Positions 19,600-28,267 of a stretch of 44,943 bases of DNA are shown here, piece by piece. Positions within the stretch are counted from its first letter, which is position 1, and every line of letters starts with the position of its first letter. The translations under genes and the position numbers were made by a program. This DNA comes from Pseudomonas sp. TH10 (lineage in GTDB: Bacteria > Pseudomonadota > Gammaproteobacteria > Pseudomonadales > Pseudomonadaceae). Where the stretch lies: positions 1-44,943 of the forward strand of contig NZ_JAEKEG010000028.1 of the NCBI RefSeq assembly GCF_016651255.1, written 5' to 3'. A model generated the notes under the pieces. The model was not told the DNA's origin, ran no database searches, and saw nothing but the letters and a program-made list of their open reading frames with translations.

Positions 19600-20394
19600 A
19601 TGGAAAAAACCAGCGACAGTAACGGCAAACAGAAAGTCCGCTCCGCCGAAGTCGGCACCGACATCCTCAAGGCCCTGGCCGAGTTGTCACCGTCGACTTC
19701 GCTGTCGCGCCTGGCCGAACATGTGCAGATGCCAGCCAGTAAAGTGCATCGCTACTTGCAGGCGCTGATCGCCTCGGGATTCGCCGAGCAGAACGCCGCA
19801 ACCAACCATTACGGTCTCGGCCGTGAAGCCCTGCGCGTAGGCCTGGCCGCACTCAACAGTATGGACGTGCTGAAAATTGCCGCCCTGCCGTTGGCCGAAC
19901 TGCGCGACGAACTCAACGAAACCTGTTTCCTCGCGGTGTGGGGCAATCAAGGCGCGACCGTGGTGCACATTGAGCCCGCGGTGCGTGCGGTGACGGTGGT
20001 GACGCAATTGGGCTCGGTGTTGCCACTGCTCAGCTCGTCCACCGGCCTGGTATTTGGTGCCTTCTTGCCCAAGCGCGAAACCGTGGATCTGCGCGAGATG
20101 GAACTACAGGCAGGCAAACCCCACCCGCTGGCGGACGACCAGGCCTACGCGACGCTGTGTGAACGCATCCGCGACCGCGGCCTGCATCACGTGCACGGGT
20201 TATTGATGCCCGGCGTGGATGCATTGTCGGCGCCGGTGTTCAACGCCGTGGGCCAGGTGGTGGCGGTAATGACCATTGTCGGCCCGGCGTCGTTGTTCCA
20301 CGCCGATGAAGACGGCCCCGCAGCGCAGCGATTGCTGGCCGCTACCCGCGCCGTCAGCTGGCGCATGGGCTTTGAGCCCGCCCCTGCCCAGTGA
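19600..20394 (+). CDS. hmgR: IclR-family repressor of the homogentisate operon
   Basis: A 264-residue IclR regulator. The N-terminal winged helix (SLSRLAEHVQMPASKVHRYLQ, given as the recognition part, residues about 35-55) is followed by the effector domain (ETCFLAVWGNQGATVVHIEP). I chose the ATG at 19600 (MEKTSDSNGK); a TTG at 19582 would add six residues. It is divergent from hmgA with a palindromic operator between them, as for HmgR of P. putida, which releases DNA when homogentisate binds. Confidence 0.85.
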   Translation: MEKTSDSNGKQKVRSAEVGTDILKALAELSPSTSLSRLAEHVQMPASKVHRYLQALIASGFAEQNAATNHYGLGREALRVGLAALNSMDVLKIAALPLAELRDELNETCFLAVWGNQGATVVHIEPAVRAVTVVTQLGSVLPLLSSSTGLVFGAFLPKRETVDLREMELQAGKPHPLADDQAYATLCERIRDRGLHHVHGLLMPGVDALSAPVFNAVGQVVAVMTIVGPASLFHADEDGPAAQRLLAATRAVSWRMGFEPAPAQ

Positions 20395-20396
20395 CC

Positions 20397-20591
20397 TCAG
20401 GATGAGGCAACAGACTGACTGCTGACCTGAAACCGCACGCCAAGGTAAAAGGTGTCGGCGATCTGCCGTTGCTGCATCAAACGCTCCGCATCGCGCAGCA
20501 GCACGAACGCCTGGGCGTGATCCGCCAAAAAGATGGCAGCCTGAGCGCCCAGGACTTCGCGCGGGGTATGCGCGAGGTGGATGGGGCGGTA
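20397..20591 (-). pseudogene. Possible C-terminal remnant of an unidentified gene
   Basis: A 64-codon open frame with no ATG start except one internal codon. It encodes a helical stretch around VLGAQAAIFLADHAQAFVLL and ends TFYLGVRFQVSSQSVASS. The stop lies 3 bases beyond that of hmgR. The composition looks like real protein, but I do not recognise it and the part upstream is not coding. It may be a decayed gene or chance. Confidence 0.25.
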
Positions 20592-20849
20592 TCAGGGGCG
20601 TGGATGCGCCGCGCATGCACTGTTGCCGATGCTGCAACAGTGCATGTCGGTAATCGCTATTTTTCCTTTGGGAACAAGGCTTTATTCTGGGCGGGCTTTC
20701 AGGGGAACAGGCTGGAAGCGCGGATCGATGGCGGTGTGTTGTTGTCCACTGCATCGTTGACCAGATTCAGATGAATCGAAGCTTTTTCGGTTCGTTGCAC
20801 CCTGTACACAGACGTTGATTTGTAGCTCCTTAATCGAACGTCTTACTTT
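20592..20849. other. Non-coding gap with a 13-bp perfect hairpin
   Basis: No gene is supported here; together with 20395-20591 and the following terminator this is the longest gap in the window (548 bases). It holds a perfect inverted repeat, CATGCACTGTTGC at 20614-20626 and GCAACAGTGCATG at 20634-20646, with a 7-base loop and no T run. A short transcript could end at the terminator at 20850-20877, but I see no firm promoter. Confidence 0.4.
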
Positions 20850-20877
20850 GGCCGCTGCGTTTGCAGCGGCCTTTTTT
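20850..20877 (+). terminator. Strong rho-independent terminator, plus strand
   Basis: A 9-bp G+C-rich stem GGCCGCTGC / GCAGCGGCC, loop GTTT, followed by six T. It reads rightward, 456 bases after hmgR and just before a convergent gene, so either hmgR has a long 3' untranslated end or a small RNA ends here. Confidence 0.85.
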
Positions 20878-20942
20878 ATGGGCGTTTTTGTGGGAGCAAC
20901 GCTTTGCTCCCCCAGGTGTGGCCACAGAGAAAAAACCTGCGT

Positions 20943-21853
20943 TTACAACGAGTACTTCTGCAAATTCCCCATCATCTCCTTCAGCGCGTCGATATTATCC
21001 TTGGGATGCGCGGCCCCCTCGAAATCACAAATCTGCTGCCAATTCGCCGCCACATCTTCCGGCGAGAATCCCGCCCGCGGATCAAACCCGACGCCCAGGC
21101 TGCGTTCCCAGCGAACTTTGCCCATCCAGCCACCCCCTACCTCGAACAGCCCTGAAGTTTCCTGGCAGTTTTCACTGGCGAGGTACACCACCAGCGGGCT
21201 GACCAGTTCCGGCTTCAGTTGCTCGAACACTTGTGGCGGGATCAGGCCTTCGGTCATGCGCGTGCCGCCGGTTGGCGCGATGGCGTTGACTAGAATGTTG
21301 TTCTTGCGACCTTCGATGGCCAAGGTGCGGGTCAGGCCGTAGAGGCCGAGTTTGGCCATGCCGTAGTTGGATTGGCCGAAGTTGCCGTAGATGCCCGAGG
21401 TCGAGGCGGTGAAGATCACCCGGCCGTAGTTTTGCTCGCGCAGATGCGGCCACGCGGCGCGGGTGACTTTGTAGGCGCCTTCGACGTGGACGCGGTAGAC
21501 CAGATCCCAGTCGGCGTCGTCCATTTTGTGGAAGGTTTTGTCGCGCAGGATCCCGGCGTTATTGACGACTACATCGACCCGGCCGAAGGCGTCCATGGCG
21601 TGCTGGACGATTTTGTCGCCGTCAGTGACGGAGTCGTGGTTGGCTTCGGCGATGCCGCCCGCTTCGCGAATTTGCGCTACCACTCGATCAGCCGCCGAAG
21701 CGTTGGCGCCCTCCCCTGGGCCGAACCTCCCAGGTCGTTAACCAGAACCTTCGCGCCCTGACTGGCGAACAGCAACGCGTGGGCGCGACCGAGGCCGCCG
21801 CCGGCACCGGTAATGATCACGACTTTATCTTCGAAGCGCACAGACTCACTCAT
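20943..21853 (-). CDS. SDR-family oxidoreductase, 3-hydroxyacyl-CoA dehydrogenase-like (frameshifted)
   Basis: A short-chain dehydrogenase of the kind related to the dehydrogenase part of multifunctional beta-oxidation enzymes. It has the NAD motif TGAGGGLGRAHAL, the NNAG motif and the active-site pattern S...YGMAK (SNYGMAKLGLYG), plus an extra C-terminal segment (GKVRWERSLGV) typical of that branch. The frame is broken in the C run at 21713-21716; one more G on the coding strand gives SAQGEGANASAADRVV and a 303-residue protein. The start at ATG 21853 has a GGAG site. The substrate is probably a 3-hydroxyacyl-CoA, but this is inferred. Confidence 0.85.
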
Positions 21854-22028
21854 GGGGGACAACTCCAGGCCAAAGGGACATGAGCCCGAGTGTCAGGCAC
21901 GGGGCTGCGTGTCACAATGAAAACGGCTGGGGCTGAATAGTGCTCGATAAGGCAGGGGGATGATGCGTTAAAGCTCGCAGCCTTCGGCAGTTCCTGCAGA
22001 AACGCAGACAGCGATATTTACCGCAGAT

Positions 22029-22930
22029 TTACGAACAGGCGACCTTGCGCGGCAGTAACACGCAATTGTCGCGGAACGCCAGGTAGTGCTTGAGCACCTG
22101 CGCAGGCGCTTCGATTTGTGGATAGTGACCAATACCGGGCAGCACGACCGTATCGGGGTTGGGTATCAGCTGGCGATAGCGTTCGACCATGTGGCCCCGG
22201 AAATGGGATCGGCCTCGCCATCGATCACCCGCAAGGGCACTTCGTTGCGTTGCATGGCGGCGACCCAGCGATCACGCTGCGCGCGGCGCTCGGGAATGTA
22301 GCCAATGAGTTTGTGCATGATGCGCGGGCCACGGTTGCTTTCCACCAGACTCCAGAAGTCGTCCATCTCGCTCTCGCTCGGGCCACTGTGAGGGCCGAAG
22401 ACATGCCGGAAGCTCTTCACCAGCGCGTCTCGGTTAAAGGCCCGCCCGATCATCCAGCCCAAGGGGCTGAGCAGCAGTTTCTGTACCAGCAAGGCACGAT
22501 GGGTTTCAGGAAACAGGCCGCCATTGAGAAATACGCAGCTGGCCAGCTCGATGCGCGTCTCGTGGTGCCGCGCCAACAGTTCCTGGGCAACGCTGTCACC
22601 GTAATCGTGGGCAAGCACATGCACCGGGTCTGCGACTTGCAGGTGCGCGAGCAGCGCTTGCTGCAAGTCGGCTTGCTCCAGCAGGCTGTAGTCATGCTGG
22701 GCGGGCTTGGCCGAATCGCCGAAACCGAGCATGTCGCAGGCAATCACCCGATACCGCTGGGCCAATGGCTGCCACAGGTAATGCCAATCCCAACTGGCGG
22801 TCGGGAAGCCATGGATCAGCAACAACGGCTCGCCCTGCCCTGTCGTCCAGTAACGAATGGGCTGGCCACGAAAGACAAACGTCTGGCTGCGTTTACGCCA
22901 GACACACAGAGGAATCTCGGCAAGAGGCAT
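22029..22930 (-). CDS. Alpha/beta hydrolase, epoxide hydrolase or dehalogenase type (frameshifted)
   Basis: A 300-residue alpha/beta hydrolase. The oxyanion sequence [10 protein letters not shown] is at 40-49 and the nucleophile turn AHDYGDS has Asp109 rather than serine, as in epoxide hydrolases and haloalkane dehalogenases. The acid (GEADPISG) and the histidine (GIGHYPQI) follow. The break near 22193 is a missing C on the coding strand ([15 protein letters not shown] in the repaired frame), and the repaired frame ends at TAA 22029. It overlaps the aldolase-family gene before it by one base (TAATG), so the two are an operon. The substrate is unknown. Confidence 0.82.
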
Positions 22931-23712
22931 TAGAGTTTATATCCGGGGTCTTGTTTATCGAGTTTGCGCAGCAGCGCTGGCCAGGCCAGCGCGCCACCCA
23001 TGCCTTGCGCACTTTTGGTGACGCCAGCGATCATCGCTTTGGCACCCGCCAGAATTTGCGGTTCGATGGCGATGAGTTCAGCACCACCGGTCTGTGCCAT
23101 GACCTGAATATCGCAGGCACGCTGGAAGGTGAACATCATCAGAAAGGTGTCGGCGATGGTGCCGCCACAAGTCAGCAGACCGTGGTTGTGCAGCATCAGG
23201 AAATTGTTCTCACCGAGGTCGGCCTGCAAGCGCGCCTTTTCTTCGTGGTTCAGCGCCACGCCTTCATAGGCGTGATAGGCCAGGCTCGACAGCACGAACA
23301 GCGACTGCTGGCTGATCGGCAATACGCCCTGCTTTTGCGCCGACACCGCGACACCAGAGGCGGTGTGCGTATGCAGCACGCAAACCACATCGTGCCGCAC
23401 TTCGTGTACGGCGCTGTGGATGGTGTAACCAGCGGGATTGATCTCGTACGGGCTGTCCATGAGTTTGTTGCCCGCTTGGTCGACTTTCACCAGGCTCGAC
23501 GCGGTGATTTCATGGAACATCAGACCGAACGGGTTGATCAAGAAATCTTCGGTGCCCGGCACTTTCGCGGAAATGTGCGTGAAGATCAGATCGTCCCAGC
23601 CATGCAGCGCGACCAGACGATAACAAGCGGCGAGATCGACACGAGCCTGCCATTCGGCGGCGCTGACCTGATCTTTGACGTCAGGCGGTGACGAGACGGG
23701 GGCTACGCTCAC
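22930..23712 (-). CDS. Class II aldolase/adducin-family protein
   Basis: A 260-residue protein of the metal-dependent class II aldolase/adducin fold. It contains the metal-binding HTHTASG sequence in the middle and a third histidine in LMLHNHGLLTCGG, and begins the domain with CYRLVALHGWDDLIFTHIS. The family includes sugar-phosphate aldolases and epimerases, but the sub-branch found beside hydrolases in pseudomonads has no assigned reaction. It is translationally coupled to the alpha/beta hydrolase after it. Confidence 0.88.
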   Translation of the reverse strand: MSVAPVSSPPDVKDQVSAAEWQARVDLAACYRLVALHGWDDLIFTHISAKVPGTEDFLINPFGLMFHEITASSLVKVDQAGNKLMDSPYEINPAGYTIHSAVHEVRHDVVCVLHTHTASGVAVSAQKQGVLPISQQSLFVLSSLAYHAYEGVALNHEEKARLQADLGENNFLMLHNHGLLTCGGTIADTFLMMFTFQRACDIQVMAQTGGAELIAIEPQILAGAKAMIAGVTKSAQGMGGALAWPALLRKLDKQDPGYKL

Positions 23713-23814
23713 GACAAGGAACTCCTGTTCTTATTGTTTTGCACGTGACAGCAGTCTAGTCAGCCTCCGGGATTCGCGTAGTTGCATTGGCAGCCAGCTT
23801 GATGGCCGAGCGAG

Positions 23815-24270
23815 TCAGTTACGTAACGCCTCCACCAGTTCTGCCAGCCAAGGCTCGGCGTCGGTTTCCGGGGTCACGCTTTCGCTGGCATCGATGCGCA
23901 GCATTTCCTGCACTTCGCGCACGCCCAACTCTGCGAAGAGTTCGCGCATCTGCTCGCCACCACCGCAGAAGGTGTCGCCATAACTGGCGTCGCCGAGTGC
24001 AATGACCGCGCCCGGCAGACCGCGCCAGGCGGCGGGCAATTGATCGCGGATAGCCGAGTACAACGGTTGCAGGTTGTCCGGTAACTCGCCCATGCCGGTG
24101 GTCGAGGTCACCGCGAGGAATGCCTCGGGAGCGAACGCTTGTATGTCCGCCAGGCTGGCGCGCGCGTTGTAGAAGGTTTCAAGGCCAGCGGCTTTCAGCA
24201 GGTTCTGGGCGTGGCGGGCGACTTCTTCGGCGGTGCCGTAGACCGAACCGGAGAGGATGGCGACTTTCAT
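23815..24270 (-). CDS. Flavodoxin (MioC-like)
   Basis: A 151-residue FMN-binding flavodoxin with a phosphate loop near the start (ILSGSVYGTAEEVA) and the isoalloxazine-side loops STTGMGELPDN and LGDASYGDTFCGGG. It should shuttle electrons between reductases and redox enzymes in the cytoplasm. The start is ATG 24270 (MKVAILSG). It is separated from the aldolase gene by about 100 bases. Confidence 0.9.
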   Translation of the reverse strand: MKVAILSGSVYGTAEEVARHAQNLLKAAGLETFYNARASLADIQAFAPEAFLAVTSTTGMGELPDNLQPLYSAIRDQLPAAWRGLPGAVIALGDASYGDTFCGGGEQMRELFAELGVREVQEMLRIDASESVTPETDAEPWLAELVEALRN

Positions 24271-24424
24271 CAATCTGATCCTGAAACTGAAAAAAATGAG
24301 CGGCGATAGTAACAGCCCGGGCCGCAAAGCTGCGATTGGATCTCAACTGGCCCTAATGGCCAGTAGACAGCGCCGGCGGTTCTTCTAGAATGCGAGCCTT
24401 CGGCAATTCTGAATGGACTCACAG

Positions 24425-24901
24425 ATGATCAATGCCAATCTGCTGCAAATGGTGATCAATGCTTCGAACGATGGAATCGTGGTGGCAGAAAAGGAAGGCG
24501 AACAGGACAACATCCTGATTTACGTCAACCCGGCCTTCGAGCGCATGACGGGTTACAACAGCGAAGAAATCCTCTATCAGGACTGCCGCTTTCTGCAGGC
24601 CGGAGACCGCGACCAGCAAGGGCTTGAGCTGATTCGCGAGGTGCTGCGCAACAATGGATCGTGCCGGCAGATCCTGCGTAACTATCGCAAGGACGGCACG
24701 CCATTCTGGAATGAGCTGTCGCTTTCGACAGTAAAAAATGCTGACGACGGCATGACGTACTTCGTCGGTGTGCAAAAGGATGTGACGGTTCAGGTCAAGG
24801 CTCAGCAGCGCGTCGCGCAACTGGAAGCCGAGGTTGCAGCCCTGCAGTCAGAGCTGGCCGCACTGAAATCGACGAACGGTTCAAACAAAACAGCGAACTA
24901 A
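24425..24901 (+). CDS. Short LOV blue-light photoreceptor (PpSB-LOV type)
   Basis: A 158-residue stand-alone LOV protein. It starts MINANLLQMVINASNDGIVV, like the PpSB-LOV proteins of P. putida; an upstream ATG at 24413 would add four residues. The LOV core has the photoactive cysteine Cys54 in YQDCRFLQ, where the flavin adduct forms, then RNYRKDGTPFWNEL and YFVGVQKDVT. The C-terminal helix (VAQLEAEVAALQSELAAL) is a coiled coil that should drive dimerisation. There is no output domain, so it must signal through a partner, probably the LitR-like regulator encoded nearby. It lies upstream of a co-directional unknown gene. Confidence 0.93.
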   Translation: MINANLLQMVINASNDGIVVAEKEGEQDNILIYVNPAFERMTGYNSEEILYQDCRFLQAGDRDQQGLELIREVLRNNGSCRQILRNYRKDGTPFWNELSLSTVKNADDGMTYFVGVQKDVTVQVKAQQRVAQLEAEVAALQSELAALKSTNGSNKTAN

Positions 24902-24955
24902 TTGTCATTAACTACAATCACCAATGACTTTGTAACTATTTCTTTCGAGCGAGCC

Positions 24956-25561
24956 ATGCAACGCGACGCCCTCCTCACTCAGGATGAGCTGGATTTTATC
25001 CAGACCATGCAGCACAACCCGCAGCTAAACGTGCGGGATGCGACGTCGAGTCTGCTGGTTAATGGCGGTTCGCAAATTCGTGATCTGCTCACGCGCCTGG
25101 CCGCTCATGAGCAAGTCACCATCCAGGCCAATTTCGAAAACCAGCAGATGACTTTTCCGTTGCACCTGGTCGAAGACGAATTCCATGCGCTGCACCTGCG
25201 CCTTGGCGTGCCCAGCATCTATGAAGACGGGCCGATGGTCAGGCCTTGGCGCCTGGTGCTCGAGGAGCCCGTAGCACTGGAAAACGCGAACGGCCAGCCA
25301 GGTACCCTGTGGGTGCATGAGGTGTCGTTCAAAGGTGTACTGCTGGAAGTGCGCAACAAGACCAAACCGCCGAAACACTTCGCCTTGTGGTTCAGCCCGT
25401 CCGGCTATGAACGGATCGCGTTGCGCGGAACATTCGAGAAAGAAACCGAAAGCGGCTTTTTTGCTTATCAGTTAAGTCAGAGCGACAAGGACGAAACCGA
25501 GCGGCTGCGCCAGTTCATCCTTCAGCAACATCGCCTGACCCACCCCGCCCTGCACCTCTGA
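24956..25561 (+). CDS. Conserved protein, possible degenerate PilZ fold
   Basis: A 201-residue soluble protein that I cannot name. I chose the ATG at 24956 (MQRDALLTQDELDFIQ); a TTG at 24902 would add 18 residues. The first half looks like a small beta domain of the YcgR type (VTIQANFENQQMTFPLHLVE). The second has a faint PilZ pattern: RPWRLVLEEP at the start, VHEVSFKGVLLEV in place of the D/NxSxxG signature, then FALWFSPSGYER and a final helix ERLRQFILQQHR. The key c-di-GMP arginines are not clearly kept. It follows the LOV gene by 54 bases and is convergent with the LitR-like regulator. Confidence 0.5.
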   Translation: MQRDALLTQDELDFIQTMQHNPQLNVRDATSSLLVNGGSQIRDLLTRLAAHEQVTIQANFENQQMTFPLHLVEDEFHALHLRLGVPSIYEDGPMVRPWRLVLEEPVALENANGQPGTLWVHEVSFKGVLLEVRNKTKPPKHFALWFSPSGYERIALRGTFEKETESGFFAYQLSQSDKDETERLRQFILQQHRLTHPALHL

Positions 25562-25562
25562 T

Positions 25563-26522
25563 CTACGTATCGAGATTGCCCGCCAGAAATTGTTTCAGGC
25601 GCTGGCGCATCACTACGCCTTCACTGCCCAGGCAACCGATCGACGACTCGGCCAGGCTTTCTTGCGCCAGGTCAGACGCATCACCGGCCAGGAATAACTG
25701 ACAATCCAGGCTCAGGGCCAGACGATTCAGACGTCGAGGAAAGTCAGCAGCCGGCGCGTGATTGGACACCAGTACCAGTGCCTGCGGCTTGACCCGCTCG
25801 CAGACCAGGGTGAGTTCGTCAAAAGGCTGGCCGATCGACAGGAACTGAATGGCCGAGTCGACATGGCCGAGATACAGCGCCGTGACCAGTACCTCAAGCT
25901 CACGGGCCTGGTCGCCCAAGGCGCAGACAATCACCCGGCGCGGTTGCATGACGCGCATCAGTTGCAGGCGCTGCAACACCCGGGAGCGCAGGAAACCGTC
26001 GAGAAATAGCCATTCGCTGGTTTGCCCGAACCCATCATGGCGCAGCAGCAACTGTTGCCATAACGGCATGAGGATGTCCTGAAAGACCACCGCCAGTGGA
26101 TAACTCGAAAAGATCTGGCCGTAGATCTGTTCCAGCAGCACTTCATCAAAACCACTGACCGCCGCCTGCACTTGCTGCTGCCACTGGGCATAGTCGGCGA
26201 GCACCAGTTCGTCAGGGATGATTTTCGCCAGGGCCTGGAGGGGCTCGGCCTTGGCCAGGATCTTGCCGACCTTGCTGACCGCTACACCGCGCTCGATCCA
26301 GCCGAGGATACTGCGGACCTTTTCGATATCGGCCATGGAGTACAGCCGATGCCCGCTTTCGGTGCGCGTGGGCTGAAGCAGCCCATAACGACGCTCCCAG
26401 GCTCGGAGGGTCACCGGATTGATTCCGGTCAGGCGCGAGACCTCCCGAATGGGAAACAGGTCTTCGCGCTCCAGCGAACGGGCTTGCAGCGTAGAAGGAG
26501 CGATGTCAGTCAATACAGGCAT
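25563..26522 (-). CDS. MerR-family regulator, class II LitR/PplR-like
   Basis: A 319-residue regulator with an N-terminal MerR winged helix (FPIREVSRLTGINPVTLRAW, residues about 22-41, then RRYGLLQPTRTESGHRLYS). A long C-terminal region resembles the cobalamin-binding domain of CarH/LitR but lacks an obvious DxHxxG vitamin-B12 motif; class II LitR proteins are reported to act without B12. I chose the ATG at 26522; a GTG at 26534 is possible. It is convergent with the LOV operon (stop to stop 2 bases) and divergent from the ABM-domain gene, the same pairing as pplR with ppSB-LOV in P. putida. Confidence 0.85.
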   Translation of the reverse strand: MPVLTDIAPSTLQARSLEREDLFPIREVSRLTGINPVTLRAWERRYGLLQPTRTESGHRLYSMADIEKVRSILGWIERGVAVSKVGKILAKAEPLQALAKIIPDELVLADYAQWQQQVQAAVSGFDEVLLEQIYGQIFSSYPLAVVFQDILMPLWQQLLLRHDGFGQTSEWLFLDGFLRSRVLQRLQLMRVMQPRRVIVCALGDQARELEVLVTALYLGHVDSAIQFLSIGQPFDELTLVCERVKPQALVLVSNHAPAADFPRRLNRLALSLDCQLFLAGDASDLAQESLAESSIGCLGSEGVVMRQRLKQFLAGNLDT

Positions 26523-26656
26523 TTCGCGGCCCACGTCCGTGTACGAATCGGTACTTATCTTAACTCCCCTGCCCCACGACCACTCAAGAAATTCATGAAT
26601 GACCGAAGGCGCTGGTGAATTATGCAGAATCAGGAATAATCCTTGCTTGTAATAAA

Positions 26657-26682
26657 ACGCAGGCCACTACCCCGGCCTGCGT
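26657..26682. repeat. 9-bp hairpin ahead of the ABM-domain gene
   Basis: ACGCAGGCC and GGCCTGCGT around eight bases, 50 bases upstream of the start at 26733. Read leftward it is followed by TTTTATT, like a terminator facing the LitR-type gene; read rightward it could be a leader hairpin. Confidence 0.5.
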
Positions 26683-26732
26683 CTGGCGAAACTCCTACCC
26701 GGAGCAACGCGTTCGTAATACGGAGATACACA

Positions 26733-27302
26733 ATGTCTACTTCCCCCGTCACGCTGATGGTTGCGCGTCGCGTCGCCGATGGCCGCTATCAGGACCTGAT
26801 GGACTGGCTGCGCGAAGGCGAACAACTGGCCACCGACTTCCCCGGCTATCTCGGCTCTGGCGTGCTGGCTCCGCCGCCTGGCGATAACGAGTTTCAAATC
26901 ATTTTCCGCTTCGTCGACGAACAGACTTTGCATGCCTGGGAGCATTCGGCTTCCCGCACAGCCTGGCTGGCGCGTGGCAGCGACCTGTTTGCCCACCCCA
27001 AGGAGCATCGGGTCAGCGGCATTGAAGGCTGGTTCGGCGCCGCAGGCGCACGTCCGCCGCGCTGGAAACAGGCGGTGGCTATCTGGCTGGCGTTCTTCCC
27101 GGTGTCGTTGTTGTTCAACTTTTTGCTGGAGCCGTTGCTGGGCGAGCTGAGCCTGTTGCCCCGGGTGCTGGTCAGTACGCTGTGCCTGACGCCGTTGATG
27201 GTTTATTTCTTTATTCCGCTGTCGACGCGAGTCCTGGCGGGATGGCTGAGTGGTAATGCTGCCCGGCGGGTGGCGGTGAAGGCGTCTGCGCAGAATCATT
27301 GA
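26733..27302 (+). CDS. ABM-domain (antibiotic biosynthesis monooxygenase-like) membrane protein
   Basis: A 189-residue protein. The first 100 residues are an ABM ferredoxin-like fold (VTLMVARRVADGRYQDLMDW and FQIIFRFVDEQTLHAW). The rest has three hydrophobic segments (QAVAIWLAFFPVSLLFNFLL, a second near LLPRVLVSTLCLTPLMVYFF). The start is ATG 26733 behind CGGAG. The family has no proven role in most bacteria. It is divergent from the LitR-like regulator, so it is a candidate target of light control. Confidence 0.85.
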   Translation: MSTSPVTLMVARRVADGRYQDLMDWLREGEQLATDFPGYLGSGVLAPPPGDNEFQIIFRFVDEQTLHAWEHSASRTAWLARGSDLFAHPKEHRVSGIEGWFGAAGARPPRWKQAVAIWLAFFPVSLLFNFLLEPLLGELSLLPRVLVSTLCLTPLMVYFFIPLSTRVLAGWLSGNAARRVAVKASAQNH

Positions 27303-27320
27303 AGCCACCACCACTGCGAG

Positions 27321-27421
27321 GTAGGAGCGAGCTCGCTCGCGATGGTCGCCAACGATGACGCGGGGCAACAGGGTGGCTGCCGCGACCTGCCGACCATCGC
27401 GAGCAAGCTTTGCTCCCCCAG
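27321..27421. repeat. REP-type inverted repeat, GTAGGAGCGAGCTCGC family
   Basis: Outer arms GAGCGAGCTCGCTCGCGATGG and CCATCGCGAGCAAGCTTTGCTC (the latter two bases different) enclose about 45 bases. The same family recurs at 34242-34349 and 35701-35800. Confidence 0.8.
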
Positions 27422-27534
27422 TGCTCAGGTCGCAGTACTGAATCCCTCAATCCTCAATCCTTGAGTCCACAGGACGGAGGTAGATCCACCCCGGCGCTGG
27501 TATAGTTTGGCTCTTACCGCAAAGCGAGCCCGAC

Positions 27535-28245
27535 ATGACCTCTTGCGCAGCCCCGATCCTCATCACCGGTGCCGGCCAACGTGTCGGTCTGCATTGTGCG
27601 CAGCGTCTGCTCGAGGAAGGTCAGCCGGTCATCTTCAGCTATCGCAGCGAACGCCCCGGTGTGCAGGCCCTGCGTGATCTGGGTGCCATCGGCCTGTTCG
27701 CCGACTTCTCCAGCGAAGCCGGCATCCTTGCCTTCATCGGCGAACTCAACACCCACACCGACAGCCTGCGCGCCATCGTCCACAACGCCTCAGAATGGCT
27801 GGCCGAAACCCCGGACAGCGAGGCCGAAGCGTTCACGCGCATGTTCAATCTGCACATGCTTGCGCCGTACCTGATCAACCTGCACTGCGCGGAGCTGCTG
27901 CAACGCTCGACGCCTGCCGACATCATCCATATCAGCGACGACGTCACGCGCAAGGGCAGCAGCAAGCACATCGGCTATTGCGCCAGCAAAGCCGGGCTCG
28001 ACAGCCTGACCCTGTCCTTCGCCGCCCGCTATGCGCCGGCCATCAAGGTCAACACCGTCGCGCCGGCCCTGCTATTGTTCAACCCCGACGACAACGCGGC
28101 GTACCGCGCCAAAGCCCTGGCCAAATCCGCGCTGGGCATCGAACCGGGCAGCGAAGTGATCTATCAGAGCCTGCGCTACCTGCTCGACAACCCGTATGTC
28201 ACCGGCACGACCCTGACCGTCAACGGCGGACGGCACGTCAAATAA
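27535..28245 (+). CDS. folM: Dihydromonapterin reductase
   Basis: A 236-residue short-chain dehydrogenase that reduces dihydromonapterin to tetrahydromonapterin. The NADPH motif is TGAGQRVG rather than the usual TGxxxGxG, which marks FolM and related pteridine reductases. The active-site YxxxK is in IGYCASKAG. It is the first gene of folM-folE-folX, with 22 bases to folE. Tetrahydromonapterin is the cofactor of phenylalanine hydroxylase in Pseudomonas. Confidence 0.9.
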   Translation: MTSCAAPILITGAGQRVGLHCAQRLLEEGQPVIFSYRSERPGVQALRDLGAIGLFADFSSEAGILAFIGELNTHTDSLRAIVHNASEWLAETPDSEAEAFTRMFNLHMLAPYLINLHCAELLQRSTPADIIHISDDVTRKGSSKHIGYCASKAGLDSLTLSFAARYAPAIKVNTVAPALLLFNPDDNAAYRAKALAKSALGIEPGSEVIYQSLRYLLDNPYVTGTTLTVNGGRHVK

Positions 28246-28267
28246 CGCCGCCCCGAGAGGATCTTGC

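Noticed and set aside
20803..20826. TGTACA, 12 bases, TGTAGC: near-match to the PplR direct repeat
   Set aside because: Only 10 of 12 defined positions match, and such near-matches are expected several times by chance in 45 kb. It is also not in front of a gene.
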